DNA of 64,000 bases from JARBUG01 sp035628915 (GTDB lineage: Bacteria > Bacillota > Sulfobacillia > Symbiobacteriales > Symbiobacteriaceae). The stretch is taken from assembly GCA_035628915.1 (NCBI GenBank), contig DASPIW010000052.1, forward strand, positions 1-64,000. The letters are read 5' to 3'. Of the stretch, positions 27,429 to 35,411 are shown piece after piece. Positions within the stretch are counted from its first letter, which is position 1, and each line of letters begins with the position of its first letter. The translations under genes were made by a program, and so were the position numbers. Below the pieces are notes generated by a model. It worked only from the letters and a program-made list of their open reading frames with translations. It did no database searches and was not told the origin of the DNA.

Positions 27429-28670
27429 GTGCTCGTGGTGGCCAGCCTTTTGGTCCTGGTCGTGACTTTCCTGGAAGTCCTTATTCTCCGGTCCTTCGGG
27501 TCCATGTCCCCTCCGGGGTTGCTGTTGGTGATCGTCGCCAACGCAAGCATCGTCGGGATTATGGGCTACTTCGTGTTCGCTGCCATTCGGGTGCCCCGCG
27601 CGGCGGATCCGCCGACCTCCCACGCCATGGGCGTTGTGATCGACACCCTGCCGTTGCTGCGCCGGGGCCTGAATCCCGAGTCAGCCGCCCAGGTGGCCCG
27701 CGTCATGGCGACCTTTGAGGGCGTCGGGGCCGTAGTCATTGCCGATTCCGGCGGAATTCTGGCCTGCGAGGGGCAGGTCGGGCCGGAGTTGGACCGGGCT
27801 CTGCTTCACCGTTGCTGCCGGCAGGCCGCGAGTACCGGCCGGAGCCAGGTAGTAAAGGTGACCGGACATCCGGCGGTCATCACGGCGCTGCAGTCTCAGG
27901 CGAAGCCGATTGGCGCCATCGGGCTGGTTGGCACTCCCGACTCGATCCTGTCTGGAAAACGAGAGCTGGAGCGCTTCGCCACGGTTCTGGCGGAGTTGGT
28001 CTCGATGCAGGCCGAACTGGGCCAATTGGACCGCCAGACGCAGTTGGTGACCGAAGCGGAGTTGAATGCCCTCCGGGCGCAGATCAACCCGCACTTCCTG
28101 TTCAACGCCCTGAACACAATCATCTCCTACAGCCGCGACGACCCGGAGACGACCCGCCGGCTGCTGATTCGGCTGGCCGATCTGTTTCGGGGCTCCATGC
28201 AGTCCTCGGGTCAGACCATCCCCTTTGCCGATGAGTACACGCACATCAAGAATTACCTGTACATCGAGCAGGCCCGCTTCCGTGACCGGCTGCACGTCAT
28301 CTACGATCTGGACCCCCAGGTACTCAAAATCGAAGTGCCGGCCCTGTCGGTGCAGCCCCTCGTGGAGAATGCCGTCCGGCATGGGCTCTCCCCCAAGGCA
28401 GGTCCCGGCACACTGCGGCTGAAAGCCCGGGTGGACTTCCTGGCGATGCGGGTGGTCATTGCGGTCTCTGACGATGGGGTCGGCCTGGACCCGGCGCGGA
28501 TTCCCCAACTTCTGAAGGCCCGCCCCGGGGTCCATCGCGGCAGGCACGGGGTCGGATTGGCCAACATCAATGAGCGGCTCCGGCGGCTGTACGGCGAAGC
28601 CTACAGCCTGGTGATCGAGAGCAGCCCCGGAGTTGGCACGAACGTGACGTTGCGAATACCGATGCGATAA
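27429..28670 (+). CDS. LytS-family sensor histidine kinase
   Basis: 413 residues from a GTG behind GGAGCTG. Two N-terminal membrane helices (about 1-21 and 30-52) replace the usual multi-pass LYT domain. A GAF-like domain (about 75-195) follows, then the LytS-type phosphoacceptor region I-N-P-H222-F-L-F-N-A-L-N-T and an HATPase domain with a V-E-N-A-V-R-H-G N-box, D-D-G-V-G-L and G-V-G-L-A-N. Pairs with the LytTR regulator 12 bases downstream and is divergent from the DUF485/SSS genes. Related systems sense pyruvate or organic acids next to their transporters. Confidence 0.9.
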   Translation: MLVVASLLVLVVTFLEVLILRSFGSMSPPGLLLVIVANASIVGIMGYFVFAAIRVPRAADPPTSHAMGVVIDTLPLLRRGLNPESAAQVARVMATFEGVGAVVIADSGGILACEGQVGPELDRALLHRCCRQAASTGRSQVVKVTGHPAVITALQSQAKPIGAIGLVGTPDSILSGKRELERFATVLAELVSMQAELGQLDRQTQLVTEAELNALRAQINPHFLFNALNTIISYSRDDPETTRRLLIRLADLFRGSMQSSGQTIPFADEYTHIKNYLYIEQARFRDRLHVIYDLDPQVLKIEVPALSVQPLVENAVRHGLSPKAGPGTLRLKARVDFLAMRVVIAVSDDGVGLDPARIPQLLKARPGVHRGRHGVGLANINERLRRLYGEAYSLVIESSPGVGTNVTLRIPMR

Positions 28671-28682
28671 GGGGCTTACGCC

Positions 28683-29408
28683 ATGTTGAAAGTCCTGATT
28701 GTCGACGATGAAGCTCCGGCCCGGCGGGAACTGCGGGCGCTGCTGGCCGGCTTTCCCAACGTTCAGGTGGTCGGCGACGCCGCCGACTCGGCGGAAGCCG
28801 AACAGTTGATCGGCGCCATCGACTACGATGCTGTTTTTTTGGACATTCAGATGCCGGGCCGCTCGGGACTCGATCTCGCTCGGCGGCTGCTGACCCAGCC
28901 CCGGCACCCCCGGGTCATCTTCACTACTGCCTATCCGGAATATGCCGTGGATGCTTTTGGCGTGGGCGCCGTCGACTACCTGCTCAAGCCGTTCGACGAA
29001 GAGCGCCTGGCACGGGCCCTGTACCGGCTGCAGGGGGAGACGCCCAGCGCCGGACCGGTGGTGGACCGCATTGCGGCGGAGCGCGGCAGCAAGACCGTGC
29101 TGGTGCCGGTGGGAGAGATCGTCTTTGCCTTTGCCCGCAATGAAGAGGTCTGGCTGAAGCTTCACCAGGAGGCGCTGCTCTGCCGCCGGTACGCTTTGCG
29201 GGAGCTGGAAGAGAAGCTGGCCAATCGGGGATTTCTCCGGGTGCACCGGCGCTTTCTTGTCAACCTACACAAGGTTGGAGAAGTAAGCTCCACGTACAAA
29301 CAGGGTCTGAGTGTGGTGATGGACGACGCGGCGCACACGGAGGTGCCCATCAGTCGGAGCTTGCTGCCCACGATCAAGCAGAGGCTGGGATTGACTCACG
29401 GGGGGTGA
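28683..29408 (+). CDS. LytTR-family response regulator
   Basis: 241 residues. The receiver domain has D-D-E at 8-10, the phosphoacceptor Asp54 in F-L-D-I-Q-M-P-G, the T-T-A segment and the K-P-F lysine. The C-terminal LytTR domain (about 137-235) has F-A-F-A-R-N-E-E-V and F-L-R-V-H-R-R-F-L-V-N. Partner of the LytS kinase. The likely target is the divergent symporter promoter; no LytTR box pair was confidently picked out. Confidence 0.92.
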   Translation: MLKVLIVDDEAPARRELRALLAGFPNVQVVGDAADSAEAEQLIGAIDYDAVFLDIQMPGRSGLDLARRLLTQPRHPRVIFTTAYPEYAVDAFGVGAVDYLLKPFDEERLARALYRLQGETPSAGPVVDRIAAERGSKTVLVPVGEIVFAFARNEEVWLKLHQEALLCRRYALRELEEKLANRGFLRVHRRFLVNLHKVGEVSSTYKQGLSVVMDDAAHTEVPISRSLLPTIKQRLGLTHGG

Positions 29409-29417
29409 GTGCGTGAC

Positions 29418-29445
29418 GCGAGCCGGCGGAATTCCGCCGGCTCGC
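29418..29445. terminator. Bidirectional hairpin, copy 2 of a recurring palindrome
   Basis: Perfect 28-base palindrome between convergent genes, arms GCGAGCCGGCGGA, identical in the arms to 19537-19566. TTCCGTTCTT follows on the plus strand. Confidence 0.8.
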
Positions 29446-29453
29446 TTCCGTTC

Positions 29454-30617
29454 TTATCGGGCAGGCCGGATCTCATCAATCACCTCGTTAGCATCGAAGA
29501 AGGGTAGCAGTTGTTGGCGCTGCTCGCGGAAGGCGAAACCGTCGATGTGGCGCCGTTCCGTCAGCACGTAGCCGTCCTGCAGGTCGAGGAACGGGTTCGG
29601 CCCCACGCCGGCGAGAATCCGGAAGCCATGGTCCCGCAGGATCTTTAGCTTTTCGTCGCCCCGGGCGGCGGCGGCGCCGAACGGGTAGATGTAGATGGGC
29701 GTAGGGCCGGTCAGCGGCTCCACTTCGGCCTTCCAGCGCCGGGTGTCCCGGGCCAGGGAATCAGGGCTGATCTTCACGGCGTCCAGGTGCCCCCACCCGT
29801 GTGAGGCGAAACTCCAGCCTGTCTCTTTGAGGCGCTTTGCGACGGCCAGGGCATCGCGCACATCTTGGGCGTAGCCCGGGGCCGAGGGGTCGTTGGTGCG
29901 ATACCCAAGAATCCCTTCGTAGCCCGTCAGTGCGATGACGCCCTTGGCGCCGTTCAGGGAGAAATCCGAATGGCGGCGGACAAATTCGTCAACGATGGGG
30001 ACGATTTCGTTCTCCGCTGAAATCACCGGCTCGCCGGCGGGGTTTAGTGAGTAGGTTTTGATCCGTCCGTCGGTGTCGACGATCAGTTTATAAGCGTTGC
30101 CGTTCTCCCGCATGTACTGATAGTAGTTCAGATCGTCGATGGATAAAATGAGCGGCTTCTTCCCCGGGGGAAGCGCAAGCGGCTTGTGTTCGAGGCCGCC
30201 GTCCGCACTATCGGCAAAGAGCGCTCCGTAGTCGACGAGGATGTAATTGCTCCGGTAGAGCGAGTCGATGATCCGGTTAAACTCCTTGATGGTCACGAAC
30301 CAGTCATCGTACCCTCCGGAGAGGCCGTCGCCGTCAAAGGCGAGCTCGGGATAGACGATGAGCGGGTGGAAGAAGATGTGTTCCACCGGGCCGTCGTAGG
30401 GTACCAGGGTCACCGGGGCCGGCGCCGGGTCGGGAGCCGGGTCGGGAGCCGGGTCGGGAGCCGGGTCGGGCGCCGGCTCGGGGCGAACTGGCGCCGTGTC
30501 CCAGGGCGCCGGCTCCCGCGAAACCATCACCGAAGTTCCTACGCCTGCGAGCAGCAGGACAGCCAGACCGATCAGCAGTGCTCCCGGGACAAGTCTATAC
30601 CATCGCATCCGCTCCAT
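29454..30617 (-). CDS. Membrane-anchored polysaccharide deacetylase
   Basis: 387 residues. An N-terminal signal anchor (about 8-30) is followed by a low-complexity linker of P-D-P-A repeats (12-bp DNA repeats, five units near 30418-30475). The rest is a NodB-homology domain: S-I-D-D-L-N-Y-Y carries the acid pair and S-H-G-W-G-H the metal histidines, with Y-P-F-G later. Longer than simple deacetylases because of an insert between the first two motifs. Likely acts on peptidoglycan or a surface polysaccharide outside the cell. Monocistronic. Confidence 0.85.
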   Translation of the reverse strand: MERMRWYRLVPGALLIGLAVLLLAGVGTSVMVSREPAPWDTAPVRPEPAPDPAPDPAPDPAPDPAPAPVTLVPYDGPVEHIFFHPLIVYPELAFDGDGLSGGYDDWFVTIKEFNRIIDSLYRSNYILVDYGALFADSADGGLEHKPLALPPGKKPLILSIDDLNYYQYMRENGNAYKLIVDTDGRIKTYSLNPAGEPVISAENEIVPIVDEFVRRHSDFSLNGAKGVIALTGYEGILGYRTNDPSAPGYAQDVRDALAVAKRLKETGWSFASHGWGHLDAVKISPDSLARDTRRWKAEVEPLTGPTPIYIYPFGAAAARGDEKLKILRDHGFRILAGVGPNPFLDLQDGYVLTERRHIDGFAFREQRQQLLPFFDANEVIDEIRPAR

Positions 30618-30688
30618 CCCTGCCTTTCACATCAGTTAACGGAAAGACAGGGTAAAAGGATGCTTGCTTCAGCACTTTTTCTCTAGCA

Positions 30689-30721
30689 GAAACGGGCGGC
30701 TCATCGCAGGCCGCCCGTTTC
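30689..30721 (-). terminator. Hairpin ending the ctaAB/DUF420 transcript
   Basis: Twelve-bp stem (30689-30700 with 30710-30721) directly after the last small ORF of the minus-strand operon. Confidence 0.65.
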
Positions 30722-30843
30722 TACTTCGCCCCTCCGCGAATTGCACGCGGGCGCTTTCGTTGCCGAGCCTGGAAGAGCAGCAGTCCCATCAGCGCCCCGA
30801 TGGCAACCAACGCTCCGTGAAGCAGCGCAATCAGTTCGACCAA
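30721..30843 (-). CDS. 40-residue membrane peptide ORF
   Basis: Open from a TTG at 30843 to TAG at 30721-30723. One hydrophobic helix (about 3-24) and a strongly basic tail (R-Q-R-K-R-P-R). No good ribosome binding site is visible. It sits 30 bases after the DUF420 stop and before the terminator. It could be a small oxidase-assembly peptide or chance. Confidence 0.35.
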   Translation of the reverse strand: MVELIALLHGALVAIGALMGLLLFQARQRKRPRAIRGGAK

Positions 30844-30873
30844 GAAGCGCGGACCGCTTCACCGCCAGCCCCC

Positions 30874-31299
30874 CTACGCGAACCTATAGTGGAGCAACCC
30901 AAAGACCAGAACGCCCGTGAAAGAGACATAGACCCAGATCGGATAGGTGATGCGCGCGATGCGCCGGTGGCTCGGGTAATTGCCCCGGAACGCCCGCCAC
31001 AGGGTGACCAGCGTCATGGGCGCCTGCACGCACGCAAGCGCCACGTGCGACGCCAGAATGACCAGGTAGACGACCTTCACGGCAGCCGTGCCCCGGAAAG
31101 GCGTCAGCCCCCCCAGCCCTATGCGGGTGACGTACAGGATGAAGAAGAGCGTGGCCAGGCTAGTGGCGACCAGCATCGCTTTCCGGTGCCGCTGCTGCTG
31201 CCCCTTGCGGATGGCCGCCACCCCGGCCAGGATAAACAGCCCGCTGCTGAAGATGAGCACGGCGTTGAACGCCGGCAGAATGCTCAGAATCTGCTCCAT
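30874..31299 (-). CDS. DUF420 membrane protein (CtaM-like)
   Basis: 141 residues with four hydrophobic segments. The H-R-K-A-M-L-x-A and S-H-V-A-L-A motifs match the DUF420 family (YozB/CtaM), whose members help mature heme-copper oxidases, probably at heme delivery. Eleven bases after the CtaA-CtaB fusion gene, consistent with that role. Confidence 0.82.
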   Translation of the reverse strand: MEQILSILPAFNAVLIFSSGLFILAGVAAIRKGQQQRHRKAMLVATSLATLFFILYVTRIGLGGLTPFRGTAAVKVVYLVILASHVALACVQAPMTLVTLWRAFRGNYPSHRRIARITYPIWVYVSFTGVLVFGLLHYRFA

Positions 31300-31309
31300 G
31301 CGCCCCCTC

Positions 31310-33028
31310 CTATGCCCGCAGGTCGATCATCATGACGGCGAAGACCAGCCCCAGCCAGAGAATCGACCAGATAAACGTCCTGACGGCCCACTTCTTCTCC
31401 GGCAGCCGCTCCCGGAGGAGCAGCACCGCCGCAGCCACCATGCTGGCACCCAGGACCGTCGTGCTCCAGAGGTATGCCCGTCCGACCAGGCCGGTCCAGT
31501 AAAGAGCGGCGGTAGTCGGAATCATGAGCGCGCTGTACAGGAGTATCTGCCATTTCGTGGCCATTTCGCCCTTCACCACGGGCAGCATGGGCACGCCGGC
31601 CCGGCGGTAATCTTCATTCCGGAAGAGGGCCAGCGCCCAGAAGTGGGGCGGCGTCCACATGAAGACGATCAGAAACATCACGACCGCCGCCCAGCTGACG
31701 TTACCCGCAACGGCAGCCCAGCCGACCAGCGGCGGCACCGCACCCGCCGCCCCGCCGATGACGATGTTCTGGGTCGAACTCCGCTTCAGCCACATCGTGT
31801 AGATGATGACGTAATACAGCAGCCCGGCGAGCGACAGCACGGCGGTCAGCAGGTTGACGGCCGCGGCCAGCAGCACGAACGAGAGCGCCCCGGTCATCAC
31901 GCCGAAGGCCAGCACCTGGCCGGGCGTCAGGCGGCCCGCCGGGAGGGGGCGCTTTTGGGTGCGGGTCATGACCGAATCGATATCGCGGTCCCACCACATG
32001 TTGATGGCGTTGGCGGCCCCGCAGGAGATGCCCAGGCCCAGCATGGTCGCCAGCGTCAGACCGAAAGGAGGCGGGCCGCCGGCCGCAACCCACATGGCGG
32101 CGTACCCCGTAATCAGCAGGAGGACGAGGATGCGCGGCTTGGTCAGCGCCAGGTAGTCCCGGGCGACGTCGCCGAAAGAGCGCACGGCAGGCAGAGCGGC
32201 AGCGGCAGAACCGCCGGCGATGACCGGCATGGTCGGCGCGTAGTACCCAACTGCGGCGATGGCCACAAGGGTGCCGATCAGGGCGATGGCCGTTGACAGG
32301 TGCAGCATGCTGCCGTAGGCCGTCAGCGTGCCGCGGGCTGCGCCGGCGCCCAGGGCGACGTCGGCGGTATAGAGCACGACCGCCGCGCCGGTCAGCACAA
32401 GCAGGGCCGGCCGGTGCTGGTGCCGCCGCCAGATATACGCCATGGTATAGATCAGGAGTCCGCCGGCAAGCGCAACCGCGGCCCGGTGGACTAGATGAAG
32501 CTGCACGGCGGGGGAGTCGAGGGGCCCCGCGCAAAGCGGCCAGCCGGTGCAGGCCGCCGCCGCCCCCTGGCTCTTGAGATAACTGCCGAAGAGCACGACG
32601 GCGTAGCTCGCCAGCGCCGCGTACAGGGGCACCTGCCACTGGGAGCGGAAGAATGAAAGCCGTGAACCGGCCGGGAGGCCGTCGGACATATGTACGGAGA
32701 CCGCCAGCCAGGCGGCGACAAGGGCCGCCAGCACTTCCGGATGCAGCGGCGCAGGCAGCCAGGGCCCGGCCAGCGAGACCAGCGCCAGCGCGGGCAGCAG
32801 CGCGAGGCCGGCGAACCAGGCGGCCCGCCCTACCAGGGCGCCCCGTCTGCCGGCTGCAAGCGCGGAGATGGCCGCTGCGACCAGGATGATGTGCGCGCCC
32901 AGAAACGCATCCCAGGCCAACTGCGACCCGGACCATGCGCCGCCGTGCACCGCCCCGCTCAAAATGACCAGCAGAAATGCCGCCCCCGCAGCGGCCAGAA
33001 CGCCGTTCCGAAAGGTCTGTCTCTCCAT
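31310..33028 (-). CDS. ctaAB: CtaA-CtaB fusion: heme A synthase-like plus heme O synthase
   Basis: 572 residues with about 15-16 membrane segments. The N-terminal ~285 residues resemble heme A synthase: C-T-G-W-P-L-C (the extracellular cysteine pair) and the heme-binding histidine in H-L-V-H-R. The C-terminal half is protoheme IX farnesyltransferase: N-M-W-W-D-R-D-I-D near residue 343 binds farnesyl diphosphate, with Y-T-x-x-L-K-R and T-P-P-H-F-W. The fusion would convert heme B to O and then A in one polypeptide. Start at ATG 33028; the more upstream ATG lacks a site. Divergent from SCO and the oxidase operon. Confidence 0.88.
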   Translation of the reverse strand: MERQTFRNGVLAAAGAAFLLVILSGAVHGGAWSGSQLAWDAFLGAHIILVAAAISALAAGRRGALVGRAAWFAGLALLPALALVSLAGPWLPAPLHPEVLAALVAAWLAVSVHMSDGLPAGSRLSFFRSQWQVPLYAALASYAVVLFGSYLKSQGAAAACTGWPLCAGPLDSPAVQLHLVHRAAVALAGGLLIYTMAYIWRRHQHRPALLVLTGAAVVLYTADVALGAGAARGTLTAYGSMLHLSTAIALIGTLVAIAAVGYYAPTMPVIAGGSAAAALPAVRSFGDVARDYLALTKPRILVLLLITGYAAMWVAAGGPPPFGLTLATMLGLGISCGAANAINMWWDRDIDSVMTRTQKRPLPAGRLTPGQVLAFGVMTGALSFVLLAAAVNLLTAVLSLAGLLYYVIIYTMWLKRSSTQNIVIGGAAGAVPPLVGWAAVAGNVSWAAVVMFLIVFMWTPPHFWALALFRNEDYRRAGVPMLPVVKGEMATKWQILLYSALMIPTTAALYWTGLVGRAYLWSTTVLGASMVAAAVLLLRERLPEKKWAVRTFIWSILWLGLVFAVMMIDLRA

Positions 33029-33083
33029 TCCCCCGGACTTCCTCCCCTTTGTGCCCGTGCCGCCGTACCGACTACTCATCTAA

Positions 33084-33092
33084 TTAGTCTAA
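33084..33092. promoter_or_regulatory. TTAG-N-CTAA dyad between ctaAB and SCO
   Basis: TTAGTCTAA, identical to the dyad at 8280 and close to that at 24966, placed in the divergent region. Candidate operator. Confidence 0.3.
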
Positions 33093-33212
33093 TATGTTAG
33101 GTAACAGATACTGGATCTCCTCCTGCAAAATTTTCGCGAAAGATGTTTGTAAAATTCCCCAGGTTCTGTTAGGATGTGGAGATTGTAAGAGGGCAGTGAG
33201 GAGGCGACTGGT

Positions 33213-33845
33213 GTGGAAGGCGCGACAACGTTGCCGCGTTGGGTCTTGGCGGTGCTCTTCTCGGCGCTTCTGCTAGCCGTTATGGGCGCCGCAGGCCTGT
33301 CCCTGCTGAACCGCTCGCCCGCCGGCGCCCTGCCGGCTTATGGCCACGTTCCCGACTTTACGCTGATCAATCAGGACGGGCAGCCCTTCAACAGCAGCGA
33401 CCTGCGGGGGAAGTCCGCGGCGGTCGGGTTCATCTATACCAGCTGCCCAGACATCTGCTCCATGCTGACCAGCCGGATGGTCGCCCTGCAGGGCGAACTG
33501 CGCAAGGCCGGCCTGCTGGGAACGGATGTCGTACTGCTCTCCGTATCGGTCGACCCGGAGCGGGACACGCCCGGCGTGCTCAAGCAATACGCTGCCGAGC
33601 GGGGCGCCGACACGGCGGCCTGGACCTTCTTGACCGGCAGCCCGGAACAGGTGCAGAAGGTCGTTTCCGAGGGGTTTCGGGTGGGGCTGGAAAAAGCCGC
33701 CCACGCCTCCCACGGGGCGTCGTACGAAGTGAGCCACAGCGGGCGGGTCGTGCTGGTCGACCCACAGGGCGAAGTGCGGGCCTACTACGACGGGGAACAA
33801 TTGGATCCGGCCAGGGTGATCGCCGACATCAAAAAGCTCCGCTGA
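33213..33845 (+). CDS. SCO1/SenC copper chaperone
   Basis: 210 residues from a GTG behind GAGGAGG. N-terminal membrane anchor (about 10-32), then a thioredoxin fold with the copper ligands C78-P-D-I-C82 and the distant histidine in V-S-H-S-G-R. Delivers copper to the CuA site of cytochrome oxidase subunit II outside the membrane. First gene of the plus-strand run leading to ctaCDEFG. Confidence 0.92.
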   Translation: MEGATTLPRWVLAVLFSALLLAVMGAAGLSLLNRSPAGALPAYGHVPDFTLINQDGQPFNSSDLRGKSAAVGFIYTSCPDICSMLTSRMVALQGELRKAGLLGTDVVLLSVSVDPERDTPGVLKQYAAERGADTAAWTFLTGSPEQVQKVVSEGFRVGLEKAAHASHGASYEVSHSGRVVLVDPQGEVRAYYDGEQLDPARVIADIKKLR

Positions 33846-33872
33846 CGGCCCCGCACACGGGAGGTAGGCCTC

Positions 33873-34229
33873 ATGGGGGAGATGCTCCGCTCCGCCTGGA
33901 TCGGCATGCAGCTCAAATGCCCGGCCTGCAAGACCGGGCGGATCTACTGCGGCCTGACGCGCATGAACGAGGCGTGTCCATCGTGCGGGGTGGTATTTGA
34001 GCGGGAAGAAGGCGATTTTCTGGGCGCCGTCGTCGTGGCGTACAGCATCACGGCAGTGCTGGTGGCCGGGGGCGTCTACGCCGTGGAAGTCCTGACCGAC
34101 CTGGATGCCACGGCGCACGTGCTGCTGTGGAGCCTCGTGGGGGCCGGGTTTCTCATCACGACTTACCGGAATATGAAAGGGATTTGGCTCGGCATCCTGC
34201 ACGCCATGACGGGGCTGCAAACCCGCTAA
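33873..34229 (+). CDS. DUF983 zinc-ribbon membrane protein
   Basis: 118 residues, GGGAGG upstream. Two C-x-x-C pairs (C-P-A-C and C-P-S-C) form a zinc ribbon, followed by two hydrophobic helices. DUF983 proteins recur beside heme-copper oxidase genes; the biochemical role is not established. Between SCO and ctaC. Confidence 0.82.
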   Translation: MGEMLRSAWIGMQLKCPACKTGRIYCGLTRMNEACPSCGVVFEREEGDFLGAVVVAYSITAVLVAGGVYAVEVLTDLDATAHVLLWSLVGAGFLITTYRNMKGIWLGILHAMTGLQTR

Positions 34230-34341
34230 CCGGCTCCCCACAAGGAGTCCCGGCATATCCTAGAATGAAGAAGGTTTTTAGACATAGTAGTTGAATAAGG
34301 ATTGCGAGGGTAGTGGATTTTCACGCAGGGGGCGATTCCGT

Positions 34342-35397
34342 GTGGGTCTGATTCGACGTTTGATTCGGCGCCCGATTCGCATGCTCGGTCTGGGGCTGCT
34401 CGCGTTGTCCGGAGCCGCGCTGACGGGCTGCGCCAGGGCGCTGCCGCAGTCACCGTTCGACACGGCGGGCAGAATTGCCCGCATGCAGACGGACCTTTTG
34501 GCGCTCAGCATGTGGTTCGCCATCGGCATCGGCGCGTTTGTAACCCTGGCGCTCCTCTTCATCGTCTTCCGCTTCCGGGCCAGGTCCGGGGAAGATGCCA
34601 GGGCCGTACCCAAGCAAATCCACGGGAGCACGGTGCTGGAGATCGCGTGGACGATCATCCCCATCGTCATCCTCGCCATCGTGGGCGTGCCCACGGTCAA
34701 GACCGCGTTCGCCACCAAGGCGACCCTGAACCCGAACGACCTGCAGGTCAAAGTGATCGGCCACCAATGGTGGTGGGAGTTCCAATACCCGCAGTTGGGC
34801 ATTACGACCGCCAACGAACTCTACATACCCCTCGGCAAGGACGTCCAGGTCACGCTGGAGTCCGCCGACGTCATCCACAGCTTCTGGGTGCCTAAGCTGG
34901 CGGGAAAGATGGACGTCATTCCCGGCCGGACCAACCACATGATGTTCAACGCCGAGCGTGAAGAAGAGTACTACGGGCAGTGCGGCGAGTTCTGCGGCAC
35001 CTCCCACGCCAACATGAAGTTCCGGGTGCAGGCGCTGGCCCCCGAGAAGTTTGATACCTGGGTGGCCGACCGCAAGGCCGGTGCGAAAACGCCCACCGAC
35101 CCGGTGGCGCTGGCGGGCATGGATCTCTTCATGGGCGCCCAGAAGTCGAAAGCCAACTGCATCACCTGCCACACGATCGACGGCACCAAGGCGCAGGCCA
35201 AAGTCGGGCCCAACCTCACCAACGTCGGCGCCCGCAGCATGATCGGCGCCGGATTGATCGAGAACACCGACGAGCACCTGAAGCAGTGGATTCGCAACCC
35301 GCAGTCGCTCAAGCCCGGGGCCAAAATGGCCGTGCACCCGAACCTGAGCGATCAGGAGCTCGAAGCCATAGTCGCGTACCTGCGCGGGCTGAAGTAG
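34342..35397 (+). CDS. ctaC: Cytochrome c oxidase subunit II, caa3 type
   Basis: 351 residues from a GTG at 34342 (AGGGGGC eight bases upstream; a TTG at 34291 lacks a site). Lipoprotein signal with lipobox Cys30 (L-T-G-C), two membrane helices, then the CuA domain with C-G-E-F-C-G-T-S-H and M. A fused cytochrome c domain has C-I-T-C-H and the axial Met in P-G-A-K-M. Receives electrons and passes them to subunit I. The fused heme domain defines the caa3 type. Confidence 0.95.
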   Translation: MGLIRRLIRRPIRMLGLGLLALSGAALTGCARALPQSPFDTAGRIARMQTDLLALSMWFAIGIGAFVTLALLFIVFRFRARSGEDARAVPKQIHGSTVLEIAWTIIPIVILAIVGVPTVKTAFATKATLNPNDLQVKVIGHQWWWEFQYPQLGITTANELYIPLGKDVQVTLESADVIHSFWVPKLAGKMDVIPGRTNHMMFNAEREEEYYGQCGEFCGTSHANMKFRVQALAPEKFDTWVADRKAGAKTPTDPVALAGMDLFMGAQKSKANCITCHTIDGTKAQAKVGPNLTNVGARSMIGAGLIENTDEHLKQWIRNPQSLKPGAKMAVHPNLSDQELEAIVAYLRGLK

Positions 35398-35411
35398 GAG
35401 GTAAGGAAACG

